Positions 1 through 8,008 of a stretch of 64,000 nt of DNA are shown here, piece by piece; the stretch's first letter is position 1; each line of letters opens with the position of its first letter. The stretch is from positions 1-64,000 of the forward strand of contig JAKVBH010000018.1 of NCBI GenBank assembly GCA_022447495.1, read 5' to 3'. Position numbers and translations under genes: made by a program. This DNA comes from Marinovum sp. GTDB lineage: Bacteria; Pseudomonadota; Alphaproteobacteria; Rhodobacterales; Rhodobacteraceae. Under the pieces are notes generated by a model. It worked only from the letters and a program-made list of their open reading frames with translations, was not told the origin of the DNA and ran no database searches.

Positions 1-1
1 C

Positions 2-115
2 CAGAGGCTCAGGGCGAGGGACTTCGAAAGGCAGGTCGCAGAAATCCAAGTCCGCATCGCCGTCCATAACCGCTACAACGCCCTTGGCATACCAATCACA
101 CAGCCCGCGGGTTAA
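2..115 (+). CDS. C-terminal end of an unidentified protein (truncated by window start)
   Basis: An open frame of 37 codons enters from the left edge and stops at TAA 113-115. The readable tail contains ARDFERQVAEIQVRIAV and ends GIPITQPAG. Its composition (charged helix, then a short hydrophobic tail) looks like real protein, but I do not recognise the family. The 384 bp that follow before the ABC transporter operon suggest it belongs to a separate transcription unit. Only the last residues are visible, so no function can be given. Confidence 0.4.
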   Translation, partial: QRLRARDFERQVAEIQVRIAVHNRYNALGIPITQPAG

Positions 116-499
116 GTGTGTCCGGGGATAGGGAAAGTCCACCCCTAAAGCCGTTTGTGCAACAAAGCCTGTTTGATCCCGAGGTTTAGTGGCGTCATCT
201 TTTCAACTGGTTTGGAGGTGGCTGTTTGTTTTGCCCCGGTTCGCTTTGGCGGTGGGCGTGCGGCATGTACGATTCTCTTTGATGTCCACGTCCATGCGCT
301 TATCGCGCGTGTCTTGTGCCCTCTCAAAGCGCGTTTGAGGGGCGCGTGAGGCGGGCAAACTACTGGAATGACCCAACAATGGGCGGTGCGCGGCGTTTAT
401 GTGGATTAATTTTTTTCTTCCCCGTTGCATCCGGGGAGCCGCAGCGCTTAACCTCAGGTCAGACAAGGGGAAAACCCCGGGGACAACAGGGAGCCAAGT
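116..499. other. Non-coding leader region upstream of the polyamine transporter operon
   Basis: This 384-bp gap has no convincing gene; the short frames in it have no recognisable protein character. It should contain the promoter of the operon beginning at 500, but I could not pick a clear -35/-10 pair. A T-rich tract at about 409-419 is followed by a small hairpin, CCCCG (420-424) pairing with CGGGG (432-436). A purine-rich AGGGAG at 488-493 is the probable ribosome binding site of the first gene. Confidence 0.5.
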
Positions 500-1603
500 T
501 TGGCCGACACTGGACGAAGCGATGCGTTCGTAGAGTTTGAACGCGTGCAGAAAAGTTATGACGGCGAGAATCTCGTCGTCAAAGACCTAAACCTTTCCAT
601 GCCTAAGGGCGAATTCCTCACGATGCTTGGGCCTTCGGGGTCGGGCAAGACCACGTGTCTTATGATGCTTGCGGGTTTCGAGACGGCGACTCACGGCGAC
701 ATTCGCCTTGATGGTACGTCGATCAACAACATCCCACCGCACAAACGCGGTATTGGCATGGTGTTTCAGAACTACGCGCTCTTTCCGCACATGACGGTGG
801 CCGAGAACCTCTCGTTCCCGCTCGAAGTGCGCAAGATGGGCAAGTCTGAGCGCGAGGCCAAGGTCAATCGTGCGTTGGAGATGGTGCAAATGGGGGCCTT
901 TGGCGGCCGTCGTCCGGCACAACTCTCCGGTGGTCAGCAACAGCGGATCGCCCTGGCGCGGGCCCTGGTGTTCGAAGCGGAGCTTGTGTTGATGGACGAG
1001 CCGCTCGGCGCGCTCGACAAACAGCTGCGTGAGCATATGCAGTTTGAAATCAAACGGATTGCCGACAATCTCGGCATCACCGTGGTCTATGTGACCCACG
1101 ACCAGACCGAAGCGCTGACCATGTCGGACCGTGTCGCGGTGTTTAACGACGGTGTGATTCAACAGTTGGCGCCGCCTGATACGCTTTACGAGGCGCCAGA
1201 GAACAGCTTCGTGGCCCAGTTTATTGGTGAGAACAACACGCTTGAGGGTGTGGTCACTGAGATGATGGGTGACGCCTGTGTTGTCCGTCTCGATGACGGC
1301 TCCGAACTTGATGCCACACCAATCAACGTCAGCAAAGTGGGCGAGCGCACACGTGTTTCGATTCGCCCCGAACGCGTGGAGTTCAACAAAGAGCGTCTGA
1401 GCCCCGATGCGCACACGCTCAAAGCGCAGGTGATGGAGTTCATCTATATGGGCGACATTTTCCGCACGCGCCTCAAAGTGGCGGGCAATGACGAGTTCAT
1501 CATCAAAACACGCAACGCCCCAGACCAAGTCCGCCTTGAGCCCGGTTCCGAGATCGAAATTGGCTGGCTCGCGCGCGATTGCCGGGCGTTGGATGCATCT
1601 TAG
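500..1603 (+). CDS. potA: Polyamine-type ABC transporter ATP-binding protein
   Basis: Cytoplasmic ATPase that should energise uptake of putrescine/spermidine-like substrates with the two permeases encoded downstream. The 367-residue protein has Walker A (GPSGSGKTTC, about residues 44-53), the ABC signature LSGGQQQRIALARAL, Walker B (LVLMDEP), a switch-region THDQTEA and a C-terminal TOBE-like domain of about 120 residues. Length fits PotA/CysA-type subunits. The start is a TTG at 500 behind AGGGAG with 6-7 nt spacing; no ATG lies nearby in frame before the conserved core, so TTG is my choice. It is the first gene of an operon continuing to about 6295. The ABC class is certain; the polyamine substrate is inferred from family resemblance and the partner subunits. 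Confidence 0.88.
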   Translation: MADTGRSDAFVEFERVQKSYDGENLVVKDLNLSMPKGEFLTMLGPSGSGKTTCLMMLAGFETATHGDIRLDGTSINNIPPHKRGIGMVFQNYALFPHMTVAENLSFPLEVRKMGKSEREAKVNRALEMVQMGAFGGRRPAQLSGGQQQRIALARALVFEAELVLMDEPLGALDKQLREHMQFEIKRIADNLGITVVYVTHDQTEALTMSDRVAVFNDGVIQQLAPPDTLYEAPENSFVAQFIGENNTLEGVVTEMMGDACVVRLDDGSELDATPINVSKVGERTRVSIRPERVEFNKERLSPDAHTLKAQVMEFIYMGDIFRTRLKVAGNDEFIIKTRNAPDQVRLEPGSEIEIGWLARDCRALDAS

Positions 1604-1711
1604 ACTTTTGAATCATATGTTGGGGCCGATCGCCTCGACATATCGGTCACTGGGACGCGCCCGTTGTTCTGGATTGGCCATCACTGAAAACGGGCACAGG
1701 GAGAATAGCAC

Positions 1712-2815
1712 ATGAAAAAGACTGCTCTTCTGGCCACCTCGGCGATTGTCGTCGCGTCCATGGCCACTGCTGGCGGCCACATGGCTTCCGAGATGACACT
1801 CGTCTCTTGGGGCGGCGCCTACCAAAAATCTCAGGACCGCGCATACGCGCAACCCTATGCCGAGATGAACGATGGCTTTAGCTACAACTGGGATGAGAGC
1901 TCTGCCGAAGCCGTGGCCAAGCTGCGCGCGATGAACGAAGCAGGCAACATCACATGGGATCTCGTTGACGTTGTGGCCGCTGACGCCATACGTCTGTGTG
2001 ACGAAGGTCTTGCAATGGAAATCGACGCCGACGAAATGCTCGCCGCAGCACCAGACGGTACATCTGCATCAGATGACTTCGGTGACCTATTGGTCTCCGA
2101 CTGCTTCATCCCACAGATCGTCTACTCCACAACCTTCGGCTACCGTACCGATCTCGTGGGCGACACTGCACCCAGCGACATCTGCGCCGTGTTCGATCTT
2201 GAAGCCTACCCAGGTAAGCGCTCCCTTGAGAAGCGCCCGATCAACAACATGGAATGGGCCTTGCTCTGTGACGGTGTTGCCAAAAAAGATGTCTATGACG
2301 TTTTGGAAACCGAAGAGGGTCAAGACCAAGCGCTTGCCAAGCTCGACACCATCAAAGACAGCGTTGTCTGGTGGTCCGCAGGCGCTGACACCCCGCAGCT
2401 TTTGGCTGACGGCGAAGTTGTTATGGGTTCGACCTACAACGGTCGTCTCTTCTCCGCGATCGAAGAGCAAAGCCAGCCAATCGGCATGCTCTGGGATGCG
2501 CAGGTGTTCGACCTTGATGGCTGGATTATCCCAGCAGGTCTTCCAGAAGATCGTCTTGCCCGTGCATTGGACTTTGCAAAATTCGCCACAGACACCCAGC
2601 GTCTTGCGGATCAAGCGAAGTACATCTCCTACGGTCCTGCGCGTGCGTCCTCCGCACCGCTCGTGGGCGACCACGCTGACCTCGGCATCGCAATGGCACC
2701 ACATATGCCAACCGATCCAAACAACGCCAAGAACACGTTCCTCTATAACTACGAGTTCTGGGCCGACTATCGCGACGATATCGACGCGAAATTCCAAGCG
2801 TGGCTCGCGCAATAA
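1712..2815 (+). CDS. Periplasmic solute-binding protein of the polyamine-type ABC transporter
   Basis: Substrate-binding component (family 1, PotD/PotF-like), 367 residues, secreted to the periplasm. The N-terminus MKKTALLATSAIVVASMATA is a classical Sec signal peptide, with cleavage likely near ATAGG. The mature part begins with the typical strand TLVSWGGAYQ, followed by the lobe containing WDLVDVVAADAIRLCDEG. The start ATG 1712 is preceded by an AGGGAG motif (about 1698-1703). It lies 108 bp after the ATPase gene and is followed by a strong stem-loop (2832-2862), often seen after binding-protein genes whose product is needed in excess over the membrane subunits. The exact ligand cannot be read from the sequence; polyamine or a related cation is the best guess. 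Confidence 0.85.
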   Translation: MKKTALLATSAIVVASMATAGGHMASEMTLVSWGGAYQKSQDRAYAQPYAEMNDGFSYNWDESSAEAVAKLRAMNEAGNITWDLVDVVAADAIRLCDEGLAMEIDADEMLAAAPDGTSASDDFGDLLVSDCFIPQIVYSTTFGYRTDLVGDTAPSDICAVFDLEAYPGKRSLEKRPINNMEWALLCDGVAKKDVYDVLETEEGQDQALAKLDTIKDSVVWWSAGADTPQLLADGEVVMGSTYNGRLFSAIEEQSQPIGMLWDAQVFDLDGWIIPAGLPEDRLARALDFAKFATDTQRLADQAKYISYGPARASSAPLVGDHADLGIAMAPHMPTDPNNAKNTFLYNYEFWADYRDDIDAKFQAWLAQ

Positions 2816-2831
2816 GCGAAACCATGCGAGT

Positions 2832-2862
2832 GTTCAGGGGAGAAGCGTTTTCTCCCCTGAAC
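2832..2862 (+). terminator. Intra-operon stem-loop after the binding-protein gene
   Basis: Perfect 13-bp inverted repeat, left arm 2832-2844 (GTTCAGGGGAGAA) and right arm 2850-2862, with a 5-nt loop. It lies between the binding-protein stop (2815) and the DUF1330 start (2879). There is no long U tract, and the AGGAGG Shine-Dalgarno of the next gene follows at about 2867-2872. It therefore looks like an attenuator or mRNA-stabilising 3' structure rather than a full terminator. Confidence 0.7.
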
Positions 2863-2878
2863 CTCCAGGAGGCATACA

Positions 2879-3184
2879 ATGCCTAGAGGCTATGTCATCG
2901 CGCGCATGGGTGTTCGTCACCCAGAGGCGCTCCGCACGTATGTTGAGAACTCTGGTCCAACCATTGCGCGCCACAATGGGCGCGTCATGATCAAAGGTTG
3001 CCCAGCAGGAGTGGTTGAGGGCGAAAGCTACGAAATTCAGGTAATGGTCGCATTACCCACATACGACGACGCATGCGCATTCTATTTTGATCCAGTCTTT
3101 CAACAGATTATAGAGTTCCGCCAAGCTTGCGGTGAGAACATCTTGATCCTGGAGGAGGTGGTGCCCGCGGCCAGCGCAGCATAA
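2879..3184 (+). CDS. DUF1330 family small protein (copy 1)
   Basis: 101-residue cytoplasmic protein of the DUF1330 family, a ferredoxin-like dimeric alpha/beta-barrel fold. Visible signatures are the N-terminal strand MPRGYVIARMGVRHPEALRTY, the central RVMIKGCPAGVVEG segment and FDPVFQQIIEFRQ near the C-terminus. The start has a strong ribosome site (CCAGGAGGC just upstream). It sits inside the polyamine transporter operon between the binding protein and the permeases and is followed by a paralogue. No enzymatic function is established for the family; co-transcription suggests a role in metabolism of the imported compound, which is inference. Confidence 0.8.
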   Translation: MPRGYVIARMGVRHPEALRTYVENSGPTIARHNGRVMIKGCPAGVVEGESYEIQVMVALPTYDDACAFYFDPVFQQIIEFRQACGENILILEEVVPAASAA

Positions 3185-3260
3185 AAGCGCAGGCAATACG
3201 GCATCGAAAATTAAGAACGTAGCCTTGGGCATGAACGCGCAGGGCACCGGGGGAAATGTG

Positions 3261-3554
3261 ATGCCAAAGGGCTATATCATCGGTTTGGGGACCGTGCGCA
3301 ATCCAGAAGCGTACAAACCCTATGCCCGAGCAAACGACGAGATTTTTCCTAAGTTCGGAGGAAGGTTCCTCGTCCGTGGCGGGCAATCCCAAGTTCTGGA
3401 AGGTGAGACCCACGCCCGTCAGGTCGTGATCGAATTTCCGTCCTATGAAGATGCGCTCGCCGCATATAACTCTCCAGAATACCAAGAAAATTTGAAGATC
3501 CGTCAGGCCCATGCCGAGACGATCTTGATCGTTGTCGAAGGATACGAACCATGA
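3261..3554 (+). CDS. DUF1330 family small protein (copy 2)
   Basis: 97-residue paralogue of the preceding protein. It shares the N-terminal MPKGYIIGLGTVRNPEAYKPY pattern, a central GGRFLVRGG and a C-terminal EYQENLKIRQ helix. I chose ATG 3261 because it aligns with the start of copy 1 and has GGGGGAA 7 nt upstream; an in-frame ATG at 3225 would add 12 poorly conserved residues. Its stop overlaps the next gene's ATG (3551-3554, ATGA), indicating translational coupling with the first permease. Tandem duplication of a DUF1330 gene inside a transporter operon is uncommon; function unknown. Confidence 0.78.
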   Translation: MPKGYIIGLGTVRNPEAYKPYARANDEIFPKFGGRFLVRGGQSQVLEGETHARQVVIEFPSYEDALAAYNSPEYQENLKIRQAHAETILIVVEGYEP

Positions 3555-5110
3555 GCGACGCCACTTCTTCGGGCCCCATGCTCGCCGCCGACGGCACACC
3601 GCTGAAAACCTCGCTGGCGCGGTCGCTGCGGATGCGCAAGCTGCGGGCCCTCATGCTTATCGCGCCGCTGTTACTCTTTGTGCTGATCACTTTCATCGCG
3701 CCGATCTTGCAGATGCTGTTGCGCTCGGTGGAAAACCAGATCGTCTCTGACACGCTGCCCGAAACCGTGGTCGCGCTGGAACAATGGGACGCCACAACGG
3801 GCGATATCCCAGGCGAATTTGCCTTTGAGGCCATTTACTTGGACTTGGCAATTGCAGTGGAGCAGAAACTCCACACCCGCTTGGGTTCGCGTCTCAACTA
3901 TGAAGAGACGGGCATGGCGAGCCTTTTCAGGAAATCTGGCCGCCGTATTGGGCGCTTTGATACCGATGTCTACACGGACCAGTTCACTGATCTCAATGCA
4001 GCGTGGGAAGACCCTGAGACGTGGTACGAAATATTTGGCGACGAACGAAATGTGGCAGAGTTGCCGCTTGTCGGTCGTAGCTGGCAACGATGGGCAGCCT
4101 TGTTTGAGGCCGAAGGAGAGACGGTCGGGAAACGAGACCTAGAGGACTTTCTCTTCGCAGCTTTACACTACGAGACACGCCAAGATCGCTACATAACCAG
4201 CGAGAATCCGTTGTTGTTGCAAGCAATGCGAGCCCAAAGCGAAACGCCCTTTGAAACGTCACGGCTCATTCCTCAGTTCGAAGACGCCGACGAGGACTGG
4301 CTCGATCACGCCGTCTGGCAGACGATCAAGACCTACAGCCCGCGCTACACCTCCGGCTATTTCCTTAACGCCATCGACATGGAAAAGAGCCCCGAAGGCG
4401 CAGTGGCCAAGCCCGAGAACCTACAGATCTACATCAAGCTCTTCTGGCGCACGCTCTTTATGTCGTTGGTGATCACGGGCTCCTGTATCTTGCTCGGCTA
4501 TCCAGTGGCCTGGATTCTGGCGAACCTGCCCTCGCGCAGCGCCAACCTTCTATTGATCCTCGTGCTTCTGCCGTTCTGGACCTCGCTTCTGGTTCGGACA
4601 TCTGCGTGGAAAGTGATGCTTCAAGACCAGGGAGTGATAAACAACGTGTTGGTCTGGATTGGGCTCGTGGCCGAAAATGACCGCCTAGCGCTTATCAACA
4701 ACCAGACGGGCACGATCATCGCGATGACGCATATCCTGCTCCCGTTTATGATATTGCCGCTCTACTCGGTGATGAAAACAATCTCGCCAAGCTACCTGCG
4801 CGCCGCGAAATCGCTAGGCGCGACCAATTGGACGGCCTTCTGGCGGGTCTACTTCCCGCAATCGGTGCCGGGCATCGGTGCGGGGTCGATCCTCGTCTTT
4901 ATTCTGGCCATCGGTTACTACATCACCCCTGAGATCGTGGGCGGCACCTCGGGGATCTTTATCTCCAACCGAATCGCCTATCACATCTCTTCAAGCCTGA
5001 ACTGGGGCCTTGCCGCGGCGCTTGGCGCCATCCTACTCGTGCTCGTTCTGGGCCTCTACTGGTGCTACGACAAGATCGTGGGCATCGACAACGTGAAGCT
5101 GGGGGGCTGA
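3551..5110 (+). CDS. potB: ABC transporter permease, PotB-like, with large periplasmic insertion
   Basis: Inner-membrane permease subunit, 519 residues against about 285 for E. coli PotB. The first membrane segment lies at about residues 34-60 (MLIAPLLLFVLITFIAPILQ). A hydrophilic stretch of about 230 residues follows before the remaining membrane segments (from about residue 300), which carry the BPD_transp_1 domain. The cytoplasmic EAA-type loop that docks on the ATPase is seen as YLRAAKSLGATNWTAFWRVYFPQS (shown in part). The gene is coupled to the DUF1330 gene by a 4-bp overlap and followed 3 bp later by the second permease. The extra domain is presumably periplasmic and could contact the binding protein; that is inference. 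Confidence 0.85.
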   Translation: MSDATSSGPMLAADGTPLKTSLARSLRMRKLRALMLIAPLLLFVLITFIAPILQMLLRSVENQIVSDTLPETVVALEQWDATTGDIPGEFAFEAIYLDLAIAVEQKLHTRLGSRLNYEETGMASLFRKSGRRIGRFDTDVYTDQFTDLNAAWEDPETWYEIFGDERNVAELPLVGRSWQRWAALFEAEGETVGKRDLEDFLFAALHYETRQDRYITSENPLLLQAMRAQSETPFETSRLIPQFEDADEDWLDHAVWQTIKTYSPRYTSGYFLNAIDMEKSPEGAVAKPENLQIYIKLFWRTLFMSLVITGSCILLGYPVAWILANLPSRSANLLLILVLLPFWTSLLVRTSAWKVMLQDQGVINNVLVWIGLVAENDRLALINNQTGTIIAMTHILLPFMILPLYSVMKTISPSYLRAAKSLGATNWTAFWRVYFPQSVPGIGAGSILVFILAIGYYITPEIVGGTSGIFISNRIAYHISSSLNWGLAAALGAILLVLVLGLYWCYDKIVGIDNVKLGG

Positions 5111-5113
5111 TCC

Positions 5114-6295
5114 ATGGCAACGCTCACACCTGTGACCCCGCAACCGCTCTCCTTCGTGGCCCCAGTCGTCGCCACCTTTGGTGCTCTGGCCGGTGTCTTT
5201 GTCGGCGCGGCCAATGGCTCCGTGCTCATCGGTATCCTCATCGGTGCAGCCGCACTTGCGTTGATCGCTGCAATCCTGCGCACGGCGCTGGTCTCGCAAA
5301 TGTCGCTTGGCAAATGGCTATGCATCGCGGGCTTCGCCGTCGTGGGCTTCTTGCTCGCCGGCGCGTCTGGTCTCATTGTTGGGACTTTGATGGGCTGGTT
5401 CTTTGGCTGGTTCACCTATTGGCTCGGCGAAGGAAGCTATCGCGCACCGCTCGCTCCCTACCTGACCTCGGGCCAAGTGCTTTGGCATTACACCTTCCGC
5501 GTGATCTGTGGCGCGATCTTCGTCTTCTTGATCACACCGATCATCGTGGTCATGCCGCTGAGCTTTAATGCACAGGACTTCTTTACGTTCACCGAAGAGA
5601 TGCTCCGACTCGACCCAGCGGGCTACTCGCTGAAGCACTACAATGACTTCCTGACCAACCCTGAATGGACAGGCGCCGTATGGAACTCCGTGAAAATCGC
5701 GCCAGTGGCCACAGCCATTGCGGTCGTTCTGGGCACAGTGGCCGCCATCGGATTGAGCCAGTCGCACGTTCCTGGGCGCCAAGCGATCATGGCGATCCTT
5801 ATCTCCCCCATGATTGTGCCGCTTATCATCTCGGCCACAGGCATGTATTTCTTCTATTCTGACATCGGCCTTGTGGGCACCTATTGGGGCATTGTGCTGG
5901 CACATGCGGTGCTCGGTATTCCCTTTGTGATCATCACCGTGACTGCAACCCTGGTGGGGTTTGACCACTCGCTCACCCGCGCCGCCGCGAACATGGGCGC
6001 TGACCCGGTCACGACCTTCTTCCGGGTTCAGATGCCCCTGATCCTGCCCGGCGTGATCTCCGGCGGCCTCTTTGCTTTCATCACGTCCTTCGACGAAGTG
6101 GTGGTGGTCCTCTTCCTCGGCTCAGCAGACCAGCAAACTCTACCGTGGCAGATGTTCACGGGCCTGCGTGAACAGATCAGCCCAACGATCCTTGCAGCTG
6201 CAACGATCCTGGTTGCAATCTCGATTGTTCTGCTAACCGTGGTGGAACTCCTCCGCCGCCGCTCCGAACGCCTCAGAGGAATGAGCCCGGGTTAG
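5114..6295 (+). CDS. potC: ABC transporter permease, PotC-like, with N-terminal membrane extension
   Basis: Second inner-membrane permease, 393 residues, longer than the usual 260-280 for PotC. The first about 115 residues contain three to four hydrophobic segments (for example SFVAPVVATFGALAG and IAGFAVVGFLLAG) not found in standard PotC. The regular BPD_transp_1 core follows, with its first helix at ICGAIFVFLITPIIVVMPLS and the EAA loop RAAANMGADPVTTFFRVQMP (residues about 290-310). It is the last gene of the operon, 3 bp after potB, and ends in a region holding inverted repeats shared with the convergent ilvE gene. Permease class is firm; substrate is inferred. Confidence 0.85.
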   Translation: MATLTPVTPQPLSFVAPVVATFGALAGVFVGAANGSVLIGILIGAAALALIAAILRTALVSQMSLGKWLCIAGFAVVGFLLAGASGLIVGTLMGWFFGWFTYWLGEGSYRAPLAPYLTSGQVLWHYTFRVICGAIFVFLITPIIVVMPLSFNAQDFFTFTEEMLRLDPAGYSLKHYNDFLTNPEWTGAVWNSVKIAPVATAIAVVLGTVAAIGLSQSHVPGRQAIMAILISPMIVPLIISATGMYFFYSDIGLVGTYWGIVLAHAVLGIPFVIITVTATLVGFDHSLTRAAANMGADPVTTFFRVQMPLILPGVISGGLFAFITSFDEVVVVLFLGSADQQTLPWQMFTGLREQISPTILAAATILVAISIVLLTVVELLRRRSERLRGMSPG

Positions 6296-6303
6296 AGAGA
6301 GAT

Positions 6304-6384
6304 TGGGGGCTCTGCCCCTTCGCCCATGGCGCTCCCCTGGGATACTCAAGGCCAGAAGAAACACGCGTCAGGCTTCTTCTGGCC
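6304..6384. repeat. Intergenic repeat/hairpin element between convergent genes (copy A)
   Basis: Between the permease stop and the ilvE stop. It contains a GGGGC-TCT-GCCCC hairpin at about 6306-6318, the block CCCTGGGATACTCAAGGCCAGAAGA, shown here only as key parts CCCTGGGATA and GGCCAGAAGAA, and a perfect 11-bp inverted repeat: GGCCAGAAGAA (6350-6360) with TTCTTCTGGCC (6374-6384). A related element (GGGGGC..GCCCCC plus GAGATATTT plus GCCAGAAGA) occurs inverted at 12785-12830. Both lie at convergent gene ends, so a bidirectional terminator role is likely, although there is no U tract. Confidence 0.6.
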
Positions 6385-6453
6385 GAATTGGCGTAGCCAA
6401 GAGGGGCAAAGCCCCTTCTCCTACGTCGACGCGAGGAGCGCGGCGAAACCAGT

Positions 6454-7320
6454 TTACGCGCGAACGAGCTTTTCGTAGCTCTCCGCCACGTCTTTGCAGA
6501 GCGCGCCTACTTCAAAGTTGTAGTCGCCGATCTGACCAACGGGTGTGACTTCCGCCGCCGTGCCGGTGAGCCAGCATTGCTCAAAGCTCTCCAACTCATC
6601 GGGCATGATCACCCGCTCATGGATTTTGATCTGGCGATCTTTGAGCATTCCGATCACGGTCTGACGCGTCAGGCCATTTAGGAAGACATCTGCCTTGGGC
6701 GTATGCACTTCACCGTCTTTGGTGAAGAAGATGTTCGCACCAGTGCATTCCGCCACATAGCCGCGGTAATCCATGAAAAGCGCGTCCGAACAGCCTTTTG
6801 CTTCGGCGGCGTGTTTGGACGTGGTGCAGATCATGTAGAGGCCTGCCGCCTTGGCGTGCACTGGGATGGTCTCGGGGCTTGGGCGTTTCCACTTCGCGAT
6901 ATCGATCTTCGCGCCTTTGTACTTGGCGTCGCCATAATAATTGCCCCATTCCCAGGCCGCGATGGCGACACGGACGGGATTCTTCGCCGACGCGACCCCC
7001 ATGTCTTCACCGGCACCGCGCCAGGCCACAGCCCGCACATAAGCGTCGGTTAGACCGTTCACGGTCAGAACCTCTTGCTTGGCGGCTTCGATCTCATCCA
7101 CGGTGAAAGGGATCTCGAAATCCAATTCGCCAGCAGAGAAATGCAACCGTTCAGAATGCTCACGGCTGAGGAAGATCTTGCCGCCATATGCCCGCTCACC
7201 TTCAAAGACAGAAGAAGCGTAGTGCAACCCGTGAGTGAGGACGTGGACCTGCGCATCGCGCCATTCCACCATTTTACCATCCAACCAAATTTTGCCGTCG
7301 CGGTCATCATAGCCTGCCAT
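6454..7320 (-). CDS. ilvE: Branched-chain amino acid aminotransferase
   Basis: PLP-dependent class IV aminotransferase of 288 residues. It interconverts leucine, isoleucine and valine with their 2-oxo acids using glutamate/2-oxoglutarate. The start MAGYDDRDGKIWLDGK at 7320 has GGGAG 6 nt upstream; an upstream in-frame ATG at 7389 would add 23 residues that are not part of the family core. Family motifs visible are HVLTHGLHYASSVFEGER, the PLP-lysine region TTSKHAAEAKGCSDALF, and ECTGANIFF with NGLTRQTVIGM in the second domain. It diverges from petP-petR, sharing a 180-bp control region with several dyads. Identification as IlvE rather than a D-amino acid transaminase rests on length and the EGER motif. 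Confidence 0.9.
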   Translation of the reverse strand: MAGYDDRDGKIWLDGKMVEWRDAQVHVLTHGLHYASSVFEGERAYGGKIFLSREHSERLHFSAGELDFEIPFTVDEIEAAKQEVLTVNGLTDAYVRAVAWRGAGEDMGVASAKNPVRVAIAAWEWGNYYGDAKYKGAKIDIAKWKRPSPETIPVHAKAAGLYMICTTSKHAAEAKGCSDALFMDYRGYVAECTGANIFFTKDGEVHTPKADVFLNGLTRQTVIGMLKDRQIKIHERVIMPDELESFEQCWLTGTAAEVTPVGQIGDYNFEVGALCKDVAESYEKLVRA

Positions 7321-7420
7321 GTCATTCTCCCATCCATCGGCACGCGGGCGCGTTTTCAAAAATTGCGCTTTTACGTCCGATACGGCCATAAAATTGCGCT
7401 AAAAGTAGGAATGGATAACG

Positions 7421-7459
7421 ATTCCACCTTGGAATGTCAACAAGGCTGACATAATGTCA
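7421..7459. promoter_or_regulatory. Clustered dyad symmetries in the ilvE/petP divergent control region
   Basis: Two adjacent perfect palindromes: ATTCCA-CCT-TGGAAT (7421-7435) and TGACAT-A-ATGTCA (7447-7459). A further ATGTCA half-site at 7434-7439 forms another inverted pair with TGACAT 7447-7452. They lie between the divergent start codons (7320 and 7502). Such 13-15 bp dyads are typical of MarR-family operators, so autoregulation by the adjacent MarR-type protein is a reasonable inference. Confidence 0.5.
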
Positions 7460-7501
7460 TTAAAAAAGTGCGTCTGCGTTTTCCACCGGGCGTGGGACAG
7501 A

Positions 7502-8008
7502 ATGGACGCGACCATGGTTGAAACCACCGGCGAAAAGCTTCTCTACCTCACCGATGAGCAATTGCGGCAAGGCATTGAGGCGATGTTCTTTGCTTATCGC
7601 GGCTTCACCGCCGATCCCGACCGGATTTTGCAAGACTTAGCATATGGCCGCGCGCATCACCGGGCGATCCACTTTATCAATGCGCAACCGGGCACCACGG
7701 TGAACAACCTGCTCAATATCCTCGGCGTGACCAAGCAATCCCTCAACCGCGTGTTGCGGACTTTGGTCGAGGACGGGTTGGTCGAACAACAGGTTGGACG
7801 CAAAGATCGGCGGGAACGGCATCTCTTTCTCACCGAAGACGGGCGCGCGCTTGAGGCGCGTCTTTCCGATGCGCAGCGGGCACGGATGCGTGATGCGTAT
7901 CGGCACGCAGGCTCCGATGCTGTCGTGGGCTTTCGCCGTGTGTTGGAGGCGATGATGGACCCCGAGATGCGCAGGGCCTATACCTCTCTAAGAGAGGGAA
8001 AAGAATGA
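7502..8008 (+). CDS. petP: MarR-family transcriptional regulator (PetP-like)
   Basis: 168-residue DNA-binding regulator. The winged-helix segment is seen in TTVNNLLNILGVTKQSLNRVLRTL (recognition helix region) followed by the wing VGRKDRRERHLFLTEDGRAL, the standard MarR pattern. I start at ATG 7502 (MDATMVET), preceded by GGGACAG; the in-frame ATG at 7454 sits inside a palindrome and adds unlikely cysteine-rich sequence. The stop overlaps the following response-regulator ATG by 4 bp. The MarR plus OmpR-type regulator pair next to each other matches petP-petR of Rhodobacter, where PetR is needed for growth and lies near cytochrome bc1 genes. No bc1 genes are visible here. Confidence 0.78.
   Translation: MDATMVETTGEKLLYLTDEQLRQGIEAMFFAYRGFTADPDRILQDLAYGRAHHRAIHFINAQPGTTVNNLLNILGVTKQSLNRVLRTLVEDGLVEQQVGRKDRRERHLFLTEDGRALEARLSDAQRARMRDAYRHAGSDAVVGFRRVLEAMMDPEMRRAYTSLREGKE

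Noticed and set aside
587-1528. Long antisense frame opposite the ATPase gene
   Set aside because: It is a codon-bias shadow of the ATPase; the plus-strand protein has all ABC motifs.
7454-7501. Upstream start codon of the MarR-like gene
   Set aside because: It lies within a palindrome and would add a cysteine-rich leader; ATG 7502 has a better context.
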